This document shows, in pieces, positions 21,760 to 34,450 of a stretch of 64,000 bases of DNA (the first letter of the stretch is position 1; each line of letters begins with the position of its first letter). Made by a program: the position numbers and the translations under genes. Below the pieces are notes generated by a model. That model was not told where the DNA came from. It worked only from the letters and a program-made list of their open reading frames with translations, and did no database searches. The stretch comes from Combretum micranthum (lineage: Eukaryota > Streptophyta > Magnoliopsida > Myrtales > Combretaceae), in contig JAMXBD010000573.1 of NCBI GenBank assembly GCA_024138025.1, positions 124,001 to 188,000 on the forward strand. Reading direction: 5' to 3'.

Positions 21760-24348
21760 TGAAATGACCAAAGTTTAAATTCATAATTAATGCATGTAAA
21801 TTTGATTGTTATATGTGTGTATGTGTTAGTGTGAATTGTGGTGTTTAAAATAATTGTATGTGTTATGAAGTAATAACTAGATAATATCTAGTAAATATAT
21901 TAGGTTGATAGTTTATTCATGTTCAATTATTATGTTAATGCTAATTGTTGTTGTAGTGAATAATATATGATGAATTAAATTTGTTTTAAACTAAGAGATA
22001 TAGCTTATAAATCTAGCAGATTTTTTGGCTTTATTAAACCAAATTAAGCCCAAAATCAAAGTTTAATTAAGCCCAAAGCCCTTAGCAAATCTGCCTCAAA
22101 AGTCAATGATTTTGGATAAATATCAAGCCCTATTTCTACACTTTGGACATCCAAAACAGAACCAAGAGAAGGAAAAATTCGTAACTCTAGAAAGGCAATA
22201 TTTTCCAACCTAAACAAGTTTTCTTGCACCCAACACACCAAGAATCTATCCCAACCATCATATATACATTAAGGTAAGTTTATATGATGTTTAAGGTGCT
22301 TTATTTCTCTTTTAATCCATGAATTTTCTGTCAAATATAATGATGTTGAATATATGTGTATTGTTATATTATGATGTTGAGATAGCTTAAAGACTTTTAT
22401 GGAAGTGCAATGATGTTGAGTTGTAGTGTGATGAGAAGTTGATATTGTTGAGTTGTATTGAAGAGTGGATTCATGTTGAAGTAACGAATGTGAAGAAAAT
22501 GAATCATGGTGTTTTATGTGTTTTAATGGTTAAGGAGGAGTAGTGGTTTTCAAGATGTTATAAGGGAGTTTGTGAGTTTTAATGAAATAAAGTTCTTATA
22601 CCATGTATTAGGAAGGTTATATTGTGGTTTGGAAGGAGTTGGAAGAGTTAAATATTTTCGTGTTTGAAAAATAAAGGAATTCTGCAACCTTAATTGTAGT
22701 ATACGCTACCTCAAACGCCACTGGCGTACTTGCCGGCATTAAGTTTCTGGCTTCTGATATTTTGAAATGCAGCTTAAACACCACTGGTGTTGAGGTCTAT
22801 ATTGTCGGCATAAACACCTAAAAGTTTTGTACATAATGTATTTTTTAATGACGGCTTAAACACCGCGGCATATATCCCTACATCGCCAGCATTGAGGCTT
22901 ACATACTAGTGTTAATTGCCAACGTAGGCCCTGCAAATCTCAATTTTTCTAACTTTCTTCCAAATCTTCCAATACATGATATATGACTTTTTTTATCAAG
23001 GATTTGCCTTGCATGATGTTATATATATGTCATGTGATGACTTTGGATTGTTTTTAGATAAGATTCAATAACTTCCTAAGTTTTAAACTAGTGAGTATAA
23101 GCTTAACATAGGATAGTGATGTTGATATAGTTGATTTGTGTGGAATAGAAATAGATACTCAGTTGGAGATTCCCTTTGATTCTCAATCCGATCCAGGTAA
23201 CAATAATTTGATTGATTATTGCTTACGACAGGCATATTCACGTTTGACTTTAATTAAAGACTAATGAAAAGTTTATTGAAATGATTTGTGGTTGAGTCGT
23301 GTCTAGTCTAAGGAACGTCAATCTTGTCATGATGCAATGGCACGGTATTTTAGGTACTTAGTCCAAATCTTTTTCATGATGCAATGACTCAAATCCATGA
23401 TGCAATGGTTCACCATGATGCAATTGTGGTTTATCTTAATGGCTTAGTAGATAGCTAATGGGGTTAACTATATCGGTATATTCTCTGCTTAGGCTCAGGA
23501 GGAATAATATGTTTTAGTTCAGGGTATGGGACCGTTGAACTAATTGATGTTATAGACCGGATAGTGGAGTGTATAAAGGAGTATGAATCCTAGATGAAGC
23601 TATTAATAATCTTTATCGGCTAGATATAGGAGATATAGATATCTGGTCTATCTATATCAACCTCCTGAGCAGTTGCTGTTACTCAGGACCCCTAGAATTC
23701 CTAAGCTTGAATCGGAGTTTAAATACTCCAGTGTTATTTTTACTCACTTAACTAAAGATAATGAAGCTATGATGAATTGTTGCATTGCATTTAGTTAAGT
23801 ATGCATGGCATATGTATTTGGTTGCACTATTGTGTACTGGGCCTTTGGCTCATGCTGCTATCTTACAAGTAATTATGATGATGAGATCTATGACGATATG
23901 GGCTATGGGACTGACTGGGAGACATCTATAGATGATTAGGAGTGCGACCTAGTAGTAGTTATTTAGGACTTTTGATGTATTTTTGTGAAGTGTCTGGGCT
24001 TATTTGTTAAGCCTTGATATGTAATTTTATTTTAAGTGGTATATGTAATGAAGTTTGTTTGTATGTAAGTTTTATGTGTTTTGAGTGATCCTTGGGAGAC
24101 CTTCAATTAATGTATGTGATGTATGTTTTGTATATATATGAGATGACCTACTACTAGTGTAGTGGTAGTATTTTCTAAATTCAAATCATGTGAATGTTAT
24201 ATCTGTTTTTAAGCAAGCAATCATTACAAACACTTCTTTTCAGACGACCTTACGTTAATACTTGAGTATTTCCTAATACTTGGGTATTTTGCGTGATCGG
24301 GGGATTTGGCATGCTTAGTCTATGGGTTAAGTAGGTCGGGTCCTTACA
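21760..24348 (+). repeat. 3' LTR of Tekay-like element (about 2.6 kb)
   Basis: Starts TGAAATGACC after the polypurine tract and ends GGTCCTTACA. The ends are inverted with two mismatches over ten bases. From 22601 on it matches the 5' LTR at 15131-16789. The first 840 bp have no counterpart upstream. It carries repeated GC-rich near-palindromes between 22700 and 22900 (CGCCACTGGCGT, CACCACTGGTGT). The frame 22056-22241 (-) is not a gene. Confidence 0.85.
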
Positions 24349-25438
24349 ATATATTTATAAATATAGGTAATATTATTATGTTTTTTTTATATTAAATTTA
24401 TAATAAAATTTATGTGTTGATATAATATATATTAATATATTATAAATTATAAATAGTATTTTAAATAAGTTTATTATAAATGTTAATGTCTTATTTATTT
24501 TTATATATGTTATATAATATATTTGTGTAATAACGTGTTATGTAAAAAATTGCAATGTATTCTTAATGTTACAGTGTATAACAATAATACAATATATAAT
24601 ATATAAGAAGTAGCATATGACCAAAAAAAATATTATTAATATTATAAAATTGATGTATTGAATTTTATAATATCTTATATGTTAATTACATAGTATATCA
24701 AAACTATATAAGATACAATTTTAAAAAATAAAATATTTCAATAGATAAAGTTAAATAAATCATTTAAAATTTATAGTTAGTAGATTTATATATATTAAAT
24801 ATATATTCAAATATTGATATTATTTAAAAATATTTATTATCTATATTTTGTGTAATAAGAAAGATTATAAAAGGGATATATTATATTACTTAAAGATATA
24901 ATGTTCTCAGTTATATAATATATAATATAAAAGAAATAGTATTAAATATAGAAGTATTATATATGCATATATCATTAAATATATATTCATATAATCATAT
25001 TTATTAAAATTCATTTATTATATATATATTATATAAGTTCTATTTATACATTGTATAACGTTTTTTATATAATAAAATATTTGGCAAAAAATAATAATTT
25101 ATTTAAATATATAGTTTATTTTAATAATCAAATGTATAATTTAAAATAATTAGTTAAAATATAGATCTAGCATATATATGAACATATATATAAGTACATA
25201 TCATAAATTATTTTTAATTAATATATTATTAGTGAAAAATATAAAATTTTGGTAAAATTTAACTAAAATAATAAAATTGGCCAATCAAGTTAATATCTAT
25301 CTATTAAAACAATGTTAAAAGTTTTGTGAAACAAAATTTCAAATATGTGGAGGTGATCGAGCTTCAATTATGATGAAAGTAGTTGGTTATTGGTTTAGAG
25401 CCGTTCAAACTTTAGAGTTAAATATACTTAATACAAAG
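24349..25438. repeat. AT-rich dispersed repeat (R, copy 1), target of the Retand insertion
   Basis: Very AT-rich with no coding frame. From about 25140 to 25438 it matches 47680-48012 in order and orientation (CATATATATGAACATATATA, GAAATTGGTAAAAT-type and ACTTTAAAGTTAA-type blocks). The match appears to resume after the Retand element at 46654, which suggests that element inserted into this repeat. Confidence 0.5.
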
Positions 25439-26147
25439 TGTTGATAGTGGAATATAGGCCATAGCTCACTTGACCTGTTATCATCTCCACACAGGTTGAA
25501 GAGCCTAAGAAGAGCCCAAAAATCATCAATTTACTGGCCTAAGAAGGGCCCACAACAAGAGACATGTTTGATCCCACCTCGGCAGGGGATCCCAAGCTCG
25601 CACTTACCACAACCTTAAGGGAAACCTACAAGCTCACTCCCAAGTTATCTCCGTAAGACCTCCACTTTATCTCTATCCCAACATAGGACTAGGGGGGAGG
25701 GAAGGACATCAACGGCAGCTCCGTCACTCTGCGTACTAGATAAATCCCTCACCTCAAGTGACAAGTCAGCTACTATATGGAGATTTGCCCTAACATAAAA
25801 GATTCATTTGATCCCATTATGATATGGCCATGAACTATAAAGAGCTCTTCCCTCCACAAGGGAAGTGCAAGAATGGTTTTTATCTTATCAATACTCCTTT
25901 AAAGATTCTCTTAGTGACCCACGAACTAACTTAAGCATCGAAGTGGCTATATCAAACAACCCATTGACACACCACGGACCATTTCTTTATGTTTGCAAGG
26001 GAAAAAATCTATTAGCGAAATTAGCACCTTCAACACTTAGTACCGTTTGTCGGAAAATTTCTTACATTATCTTTTCCACTCTATTCACCCATAAACACCA
26101 TACCATAGATTAGATGAAAAAAAAAAAACCATAATCCACATCAAACA
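25439..26147 (+). repeat. 5' LTR of Retand-like element
   Basis: Starts TGTTGATAG and matches 46108-46653 in order (CATCTCCACACAGG, AGAAGGGCCCACAA, CTCCACTTTATCT, CTAACTTAAGCATCG). A TATA box (CTATAAAGAG) lies at 25835. The end is set just before the primer-site-like sequence, which implies the 3' copy lost about 170 bp. The + strand frame 25865-26113 is not a gene. Confidence 0.7.
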
Positions 26148-26153
26148 GTAAAC

Positions 26154-26177
26154 TTTGATACCGACTATGTCGAGACC
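26154..26177 (+). promoter_or_regulatory. Primer-binding-site-like sequence of Retand-like element
   Basis: TTGATACCGACTATGTCGAG resembles the TTGGCGCCGACTGTGGGGA-type primer site of Tat/Retand elements after several C-to-T and G-to-A changes. Confidence 0.4.
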
Positions 26178-26199
26178 TCAACAAAGTAAGAATCAACTT

Positions 26200-28262
26200 G
26201 ATTTAGCTCCTAGACCGGTAACTGCTCCAACAGATGATAAAGCTTCTGAGCTATCGCATTAAAACCACTTGTTACCCGCAATGTTAATTTCATGGACCAA
26301 AAACGTATTCTGGATCTTGAGAACCTATGTAGGAAACTTATACACAAAAATATTGAGAATGAGAGTTCTTATACCTTCCTTCAAGTTAGAATCATGGAGC
26401 TGGAAGAGCTACAGAACTTGCATTTGGAATAACAAGCTTTTAGTGCACAACAGAGTGATTCTCTAACTCATTTGCCATCAAGGCATGAAAGAACATGATC
26501 CAATGGATGCCACCAGCATACCATGACTCCATAGTAAGCTAGTGCCTCCAATTGATCCCATTCCTGCAGCTCAAGACTAGCTTTGAACTGTCTCTTGAAG
26601 CCTAGTGAAGACTGCTTCTAGCTCTTTACGAGGGCACAAATTGTTTCAACACCCTACCCGAACCTCCACAAATCATTGCATAAGCGATAAGGGGCGTTTG
26701 ACAGTAGATTATCCGTGCCAACACTTCCCATCACAGTAATTCATCTAAGCTCGAAAAAGGAACGAGCTCTTAGAGAAATAAAAAAACATGAAGATGAGGC
26801 TCTTGAATAGCAAAGAAATCTTTAGAAACAGATCCATTGCGAAGACAATACCATGCAAAACACCGTTTGTTGTTGAAATCCAGTTGGAAGTACTCCTCAT
26901 TAGAGCTCAAATTCCAAACTTAGAATCCTATAATGGGATTACCAACTTAGAGGATCACATCACCCGATTCTAATCCACGATAGTGATTCATGACTTTTCA
27001 GATGCCATTTGGTGCAAAACCTTCCTTACCACCTTCCAAAGTGCTGCCTGAGTTTAGTTTAATAAGTTCGCACCTAATACTATTAACTTGTTTGACTAAC
27101 TAAAAGAACTCTTTATGGCCCACTTCATGGTGAAGAAACCACTAGAGAAGAACACCTCGTACCTCTACTTGGTACAATAAATGCAGGATGAACACTTGAG
27201 ACACTATCTGGCAAGGTCTCAGCAAAGCATACTTGGGGTCCCAAACCTAAATTAGGGTGTAGCCCTCGAAGCCATCAAACAAGGAGACCTCATAAATAGT
27301 CCCTTCTTTGAATTCATTTCAAATTACCAACTCACTACATTAGAGCAAATAAGAGAGAAAGGACATAAATACATTCAACAAGAAAACTCAGGAATACTAG
27401 GAAGGAAATTGAGGCTAAGGCCGAGCCTACTCGAGCTAAACAAAATCAGCATTGGGACAAGGCATGCATAAAAGATTGCCACAACTTCAACAACCAAAGC
27501 AATGCTAACTCGGGTTGCAATGATAGCAATAAGAGAAAGCTCTTCCTAATATAGATAAATTCACCCCTTTGAAGCTAGCTATACACGATGTGTTCCTAGA
27601 AGTAAGAAACCAAGGCCTCCTACTAACACCTCTTACCATCATCGCAATCACGAGCATGATACAAAAAATTGCTAGCAGCTTAAAAGTGCCATCAAAGACA
27701 CTATACGACAAATCTAACTAAAGCAATACATTGATCATAATGCTACAAAACCCGAGCTAGATGCTTAGAAGTGAAGAACCGATGAAAAAGAGAATAACTA
27801 AGAGAACGATACCCGAGACTAACACGATCAACCTCGATCCACACAAAATGCCATGGCAAAATCAACACCATAATAAGAGGGCCACTAACCTTAGCCAGGT
27901 TAAGCTTGGTTTAAGCTTGGGTTCAAGCAGTTCGGGTAAGTGGTGAGCTTAGAACTAAGGAGAGCAAAGTTGACACTACCATTTCCTTTACTAGTAATGA
28001 TTTCAAAAAAATCCAAAACCCCCCACCCCTCAATCAAGATGATTTAATTGTCTTAGCATATATTATTGGGCTAAAGGATTAAGAGAGTGTTTATTGACAC
28101 TGGTAGTAGCACTGATATTCTTTTCAGCCAAGCTTATGAGTAGATAAAACGTAAATCCAGGCCTAAGTTAAGGCCAAAGGACCACGAGCTATGTGGGTTC
28201 GATAACTAACTTGTTTGATCCTGAGGTATCACTACTATGCTTTTTAGCTCGGTGATAGGAAA
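26200..28262 (+). pseudogene. Tat/Retand gag and protease, broken
   Basis: The gag domain is readable only in pieces. AHFMVKKPLEKNTSYLYLV (about 27118-27175), then HLRHYLARSQQSILGVPNLN and ALEAIKQGDLINSPFFEFI, follow the pattern of Tat-lineage gag. A protease active site is intact at about 28087-28125 (VFIDTGSSTDILF). Stops interrupt almost every block. The coding line is cut at 28262 by the Cassandra element and resumes at 44049 with IDFLVVDGWSPYNAILGIAT, a protease-downstream block. Short frames at 26269, 26788 and 27761 are fragments. Confidence 0.7.
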
Positions 28263-28350
28263 TGTCATGACCTGCCACCTCAGGCTCTACTGTAGCAGAG
28301 GGGGCACCCTAGGCCCTTAGGCCACTCTGGGCAGGGATCGTGATGCTAGG
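28263..28350 (-). repeat. Cassandra 3' LTR, distal part
   Basis: Starts TGTCATGACCTGCCACC on the + strand, matching 43694 onward. The LTR continues at 43337 on the other side of the Tat insertion. Confidence 0.8.
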
Positions 28351-30691
28351 TGTCGAGCTTGAATTTTTGAAAAGGTATCATTATGTTCGATTTCCATTAG
28401 ACCAGTACCCATCTAATGAAAACCCTCGACTGGAACCGAAAAAAAAAAAACGAAATTGGAGTCGCCACCCAACCGAGGTTGGGAAAGAAGGCTAAAACCG
28501 ATGGGTTTGATTGTTTCTAACCTAGTGACTAGCCTGCATTTAAAACCAAAATAAACCGTTTTTTGAGAATCCAGAGAATACTGGGTTCGGGGGCTAACCT
28601 ATTAAACCTTTCGATGCCACCTTAGAACTTTAATTTAAATTATATCTTCTCGCTACTTATAAAATTAATTAAAGAAAAACTATTTACATAATTATTCTAA
28701 ATTTTCAATTTTTTATTTTTTTAAGTAAGTAAATTTAAAAAGAGGACCCTATAGGTTTTCTATATTTAAGGCTGCCCGAAGTACCTACGTATCCCACTAA
28801 TTGGGAATCAAGCCCATGTAGTTCTGCTATTCTTTCTTTTGATAAATTTTTTTTTCTTTGTTGGTGGATTTTATGAAAAATTTAGCCAAGCTTAAGTTTA
28901 TTAACAATTTATTGATTTTTATGAAAATATTTTTAAAAGTTCTAAATATAAAACCTAAATAAAGAAAATCTAACTTTTATTATTAATGTTCTATAAGGAA
29001 ACTTTTTATTCTTTCTTTCTAAGTCTTTTATTTAATCATTATTCATTATTTCACTTTAAATATATTAAATTTTATCTGAAATGGTAAAGCACTTTATTTC
29101 ATTTCTCTTCTATAAGACCTCCTAAAAAAGAGAACAAAAAGAATAAAAAAGGAAGAAAAAAATTTTCCTATTAAAAAAATATTTTATTTAAATTTTTTGT
29201 TTATTTTTTTCCCTATTTATTCTTTTATCTTTTTATCTTTTCTATTTTTAATTTTTCCCTATTTATTCTTTTATCTTTTTATCTTTTTATCTTTTCTATT
29301 TTTAATTTTTTTTAATAACATGTATAGTAAATGACTTAATACCACAAGTATAAAATAACAACTATACTAATCATTATTCCATAAAGCATATCAATTTAAT
29401 TTCTAACATGATAAAACAATAAAGCACTAAATAAACAAACAATTGCAAACAATTAAATAAATAAATAAATAAAGCTAAAAATAAAATTTATTTTCTTTTT
29501 CCTTTTCCAGCTAGGCTAAACCCAGCCTTGCTTTCCTTTTTTTTTTTTTTTTAAATGGATCTAAGCCCGAATGGCCTGTGCTGGACTGGATAGGACCTAG
29601 GTTGGATTAAGGTTAGGGTACGGGTAGGATCCAGGTCAAAACTCGGATCGCGACCCGGTCGGCTGAGAACGACCGATGGGATTCAATCCGCCGATTTTGG
29701 TGGGAAAAAACAGCTAAAGGATGTCGGCAAGGTCAATAAAACACTGGGAATCACTCAGGAAGTGTCGACTTACTTGGATAGTGGTAGGGGGTGGTGTTTC
29801 ACGGCGGAGCAGTGGTGGTTGTGGTGGTAAATCATAGTGTAGCAACTTTAGAGCTTAAAAACAACTTCTATCGAAAGCTTTAAACCTTATGAACCTATTT
29901 CTCTCTTCAAAAGCACTCGAAATTGCTTCAGAACACTAATCGAATTCAAAATTTCATTTTTCCCTAAATTCTAACTTTCGAAAAATTCTCTCAAATGTAG
30001 TGATTGGAGCTTGATTCTGATTTATGGATGATGAAATGAGAAGTAGGAGTCCCTATTTATAGGAAAAATCAGAAGCTCAAAGGATTCAACCATTAAAATG
30101 ATTGTAACAATCAAGAAATATTTTTTAATGTCAATATTTGATGGTTTTAATTCTCCATTTAATCTCTAAAAACGATCGAATCTAAATATGAAAAGGGCAC
30201 CCTTTGATTTACTCCATAAAAAATATTTTTAACCTATTAAAACTAAATTAAAACTGATCCCAATCTAACTCTAGATTAAAATAAATGATCCTAATTTTTC
30301 CTAAAACTATCTAAAAATGAAAAATCCTATTTTATTTTTATTTGTTTCTATTTTAATTTGATAATTTTTTGCACTAACTACAGTACCCAGTCCTTAAACT
30401 TTACAGATTCCTAAATGGCTTATTTTAACTCCAATTGAGGTCCGATTTGAACCTATCATCTCCATATTTCATGAGCTATTTTGATAGATGAAAATTGAAC
30501 CGAGCTTAAAAATTTGAATCTTTTCCTATTTTCTAATGTTTAGGGATTTTTTTTTTCTAATTTCCTATTTTTTTTTTTCTATTTTTAGGTTTTTCTTATT
30601 TTTCTATTTTTTTATTTTCCTATATTTCTATTTTTTTTCAGTTTTCTAGATTTAAAACTTGGTTAAAGGGGGCAAAAATGGAGTGTCTACA
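28351..30691 (-). repeat. 3' LTR of the Tat element (2341 bp)
   Basis: Bounded by TGTCGAGCTT (+ strand, left) and GTGTCTACA (right). It matches 41029-43336 throughout, including the run of A after GGAACCG, the AATAAATAAATAAA block and the GCATATCAATTTAA block. It also carries extra short repeats (TTATTCTTTTATCTTTTTATC) near 29218-29290. Confidence 0.9.
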
Positions 30692-30706
30692 ACTGCCCCT
30701 CTTTGT
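30692..30706 (-). promoter_or_regulatory. Polypurine tract of the Tat element
   Basis: The - strand reads CAAAGAGGGGCAGT immediately before TGTAGACACTCC, the start of the 3' LTR. Confidence 0.85.
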
Positions 30707-30934
30707 GGTGAAGTTTGAGTAAAACTTTGCCACAAAGATAAAAAAAAAAAAAAAAAAAAAGATACCTCATTTTTGTCCCAAAGGGAAATTACTTGTGATT
30801 GAGGCTTTTTGAAACAATCTATTGGAGAAATGGCTAATGGTTCATTTGATCAGGATGGTATTCCTTTAAGCAAACGACCTTTGATTGGAAAGCGCTCATA
30901 TGAGCTTGCAATATGATGATAATGATTTTTGAAG

Positions 30935-31310
30935 GAAAGATTGGAAAACGCTCCTCTGAGCTAACGATCAATTGGAGAGAGATTGGAAAGCGCTCCTCTG
31001 AGCTAACGATCAATAGGAGAGAGATTGGAAAGTGCTCCTCTGAGCTAACAATCAATTGGAGAGAGATTGGAAAGCGCTCCTTTAAGCTAACGATCAACTA
31101 GAGAGAGATTGGAAAGCGCTCCTATGAGCTAACAATCAATTGGAGAGAGATTGGAAAGCGCTCCTCTAAGCTAACGATCAACTGGAGAGAGATTCGAAAG
31201 TGCTCCTATGTGTTAACGATCAATTAGAGAGAGATTGGAAAGAGCTCTTATGAGCTAACGATCAACTAGAGAGAGATTAGAAAGCGCTCCTCTGAGCTAA
31301 CGATCAACTA
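30935..31310. repeat. 42-bp minisatellite in the Tat element's 3' region
   Basis: About nine head-to-tail units built on GAGAGAGATTGGAAAGCGCT followed by CCTCTGAGCTAACGATCAAT and two more bases. Each unit differs by a few substitutions but the length is constant. Because 42 is divisible by three, both strands show 14-residue repeats (for example SLQLIVSSEERFPI on the - strand), which explains the open frames at 30834-31097 and 30913-31101. These are not considered genes. Confidence 0.92.
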
Positions 31311-31347
31311 TTAATGATAATACCTATTGGTCAAACAAGGATAACGA

Positions 31348-31468
31348 TGAGCTTACAGCCTTTTGATAACATGACAACAGTGGGCTTGTATCCTTTTGAT
31401 AACGTGACAGCAATGGGCTTGCGGCCTTTTTGACATTGCAACGGCGATGGGTTTGCGGCCTTTCTGAT
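31348..31468. repeat. Second short tandem repeat in the Tat 3' region
   Basis: Three to four units of about 33 bp containing TGGGCTTGCGGCC and TTTTGATAACGTGACA. More diverged than the adjacent 42-bp array. Confidence 0.7.
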
Positions 31469-33239
31469 CTAATGATTGCTTGCTCTGATCTTGATCTTTT
31501 AACAAATAACAGAAGGCGATGCTTCTGATTTTCCTTTTTGTGACATTGAAAGCTCTATCCTGATTTGGACATTTTTCTTTGATATAATTTTGGAGACACT
31601 TGATATGAGGAAAGTCCCCTTTGCAATCATCAGTGGAAACAACTTTTAGTGAAATTGCTCTGTCTAAGTTCATGATCCACTATCTCAAATTGGTTCTCAG
31701 TAGAAAATGAACTTCTATAATTCTTCTTGACGTTCGCTCAACTTTAGAAAAAATGTCTTATTCCAGAAGAAGTAAACATATCCAACCTCTATCTTGTTAA
31801 TGTGAGCATCCAAAAGGTACTAGAGTTGTCCTGGGACATGTTTAGATGACATGGGAAAGCACTTTTCCTGGGTTTCCACTTGGATTTTTTTTGTCATCCA
31901 CTGCTTGGAATCCCTCATATCTGCTGAACTACATAAGCTTTTACCAACCTTAGCATTGTGACTGTTGTTACGCCAATTATTTACGACACTTTTCCTTCAA
32001 AAAGACATTTTATCAGCTATATTAGGAAGTATTATTTTCTCCCTGATTCTTGTTGGTTTCTCCCCATGATGTCATGGATTCATTATCTTGTTTGTCAGTC
32101 TTTTCCTATCTCCCAAGCTGATCATCTACCAGATTGTGCCATCTTTGGCTCCAATTCATCATCATTTGTGGTTCTTCTAAGCCATGAGCCAAAATTCTAC
32201 CCATTAGATTCAACAATCTTCTCTTGCTCTTTTGAAGAGGCATCAACAATCGAAACTTCGTTCTTTGTCCAACTGGACCATGTAGCTCTATTAGCAAACT
32301 CAGTCTTCATCATATGAACTGTTATCTCCAAAAGTTGGCTTCTCAAAATTGTCTTTTGGTGATTCTGGAAATTCACCATTTTCATTGATCACATCAAGAT
32401 GGTCAATCTCTATATCAAGACAGCCTGTGTCTGGAGTTGCTAATTTGTCTCTTCTTACCATATGAAGGAAATTGTAGACATCCTTCGTGCTCTCGTTCTT
32501 TCTGGTCCTCTCCTCTTTATTGATCCCGTCTGCCCAGGAACAGGAGGTCACAATGCCTAACAAAGAATTAACATGGCATTTAGCAGAAGTCCTCTTCAAA
32601 CAATTCCTTAGGGAAAAGAGAGTCACTTTGGAACATCAATCTATACAAAGCTTCGTAGCTTGCAGAATCGAGGTCGCTCAAGTTTCTCAAGCATGCCATC
32701 CTATTTGCAAGAAGAATGAGATGATCCTTCAAGACATCTTTAGCTACCATTGCAACAGGTGTTGCATTGCTCGACCCAACAACTCTTGGGTGTGCTTCAT
32801 GGCTTCGACGTAGCCTCAGATAGAATCGGATATCATATTTGCAAGGACATTGGAAATTACATCCAAATAATCATCATTTGCATCTGGCAAAGAGTGAGGC
32901 ATTTAACTGCTACTAGAAAATTATAATAGCCATGTGTTCCTTAAAAAGAGGCTAGAGTTCTTTTGATTTGCAATGCCTGCAAAACTTAATTTTTCCAAAT
33001 AGAGGTTAGTCTTAGATAAGAAATTATACATATTTTACAACATTATACTCTGCTCAAATGGCCTCCTCACTTTTTTTTTTCACTCGTGTAAGAATAAGGA
33101 AACTTATCTTTTTGGGTTTGGTCAAATACCAATTTGATGTCGAAGACTACCGAAGGTATCAACTTTGCTCGTAATTAATGAAAATTAGATCACGTGAAAA
33201 TGGAGAGAATCGATAAATTTCCGAACTTGGTAAAAATCT
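31469..33239 (-). other. Tat element 3' region with unassigned reading-frame remnants
   Basis: Lies between integrase and the 3' LTR, where Tat elements have a long and variable region. On the - strand several overlapping pieces look coding in composition: 32626-32300 (108 codons, beginning MTLFSLRNCLKRTSAKCHVN), 32385-32197, and a stretch near 32790-32590 (AKDVLKDHLILLANRMACLR). They change frame and contain stops. Opposite-strand frames (31958-32317, 32487-32813) are hydrophobic mirrors. I do not recognise a domain. It may be a decayed extra ORF or a captured host fragment. Confidence 0.45.
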
Positions 33240-34450
33240 TTATTGATCATGCATAATACATTTTACAACATCTGAATTTACAGGGTCTTTAAGGTTTGGA
33301 CCATCCATCTGTGACAGGATTAATGCTCCACCAGGCAAAATCTTCCTTACTATGTAAGGCCCTTCATAACTTGGCGTAAACTTTCCTCTGGGATCTTGCA
33401 CATTAGGGAGTACTTTCCTAAGCACAAGATTGCCTTCCTGAAAACTTCTAGGCTTAACCTTTTTGTTGAAAGCTCTAGCCATTCTCTGCTGATACAATTG
33501 ACCATGGCATAAAGCAGTTAACCTCTTCTCATCAGTGAGGTTCAAGTGATCCATTCTCTGCTTAACCCATTCAGCCTCACTTAACTTTGCTTCTACCAAC
33601 ACCTTTAGTGAAGGAATCTCAACTTCACTGGGAGCACGGCTTCAGTTCCGTATACCAAAGAGTAAGGGGTTGCCCCTGTTGATACTCTTATAGAAGTTTA
33701 TGCCAACAAAGCGAACGGAAGCATTTCATGCCAATCTTTGTATGTGATAGCCATTTTTTCAATTATTCTTTTGATATTTTTATTAGCTGCTTCAACGCAC
33801 CATTCATCTGTGGTCGATACGGAGTGGAGTTCGTTGCTTGATCTTGAACTGTTGACACAACTCATTAACTGACTTGTTATTCAAATTTGTGCCATTGTCA
33901 GTAATGATGGTTTTCAGTGTCCCATACTGTGCAATGATACCCTTCTTGATGAACCGTACTATGACTCCTTTAGTCACATTGGTGAAAGATGATGCTTCTA
34001 TCCACTTGGTGAAATAATCAATTGCCACCACTATAAACCGATGTCCATTCAAAGCTTTGGGTGAAACTGGCCCAATTATATCAATTCCCCACATAGAGAA
34101 TGGCCATGGTGCTGACATTGTTTAAAGTTCCTTCGGAGGAGCATTTATTTTATTTGCATAGATTTGGCATAAATGGTAATGTCTTATATACTTGATACAA
34201 TATGATTCCATGGTTAACTAGAAGTATCTTGCTTTTGTGATTTTCTTTGCCAACAGGTAACCACTCATGTGTGGTTCGCATACCCCTTTGTGAATTTCTT
34301 TTATGAGTTGCTCAGCTTCCTTTTCATCCACACATCTCAATAAAGTCGTGTCAAATGACCTTTTATACAATGTGCTACCACTCAACAAAAATTGATTCGC
34401 CAAACATCTCAATGTTTTTCTTTCTTTCCCTGTGGCTCTTTCTGGATATG
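33240..34450 (-). pseudogene. Tat element integrase, broken
   Basis: Read on the - strand. The zinc region contains HKGVCEPHMSGYLLAKKI (about 34295-34240). The core contains MWGIDIIGPVSPKALNGHRF (about 34100-34040) with the first Asp and IITDNGTNLNN (about 33910-33880) with the second. The Glu region near 33800-33760 is frameshifted. The C-terminal part (33602-33240) is open, with RMARAFNKKVKPRSFQEGNL, VLRKVLPNVQDPRGKFTPSY and EGPYIVRKILPGGALILSQM. No chromodomain is seen, in keeping with the non-chromovirus Tat lineage. Confidence 0.85.

Noticed and set aside
30834..31101. Open frames on both strands with 14-residue repeats
   Set aside because: Produced by the 42-bp minisatellite, whose length is a multiple of three. 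No protein evidence.
30935..31310. Regularly spaced repeats resembling a CRISPR array
   Set aside because: Units are directly adjacent with no unique spacers, and the context is a plant retrotransposon.
31958..32813. Two + strand frames of 119 and 108 codons in the Tat 3' region
   Set aside because: They mirror - strand frames that are in the element's own sense and have more protein-like composition. Some Tat elements carry an antisense gene here, so this is not fully excluded.
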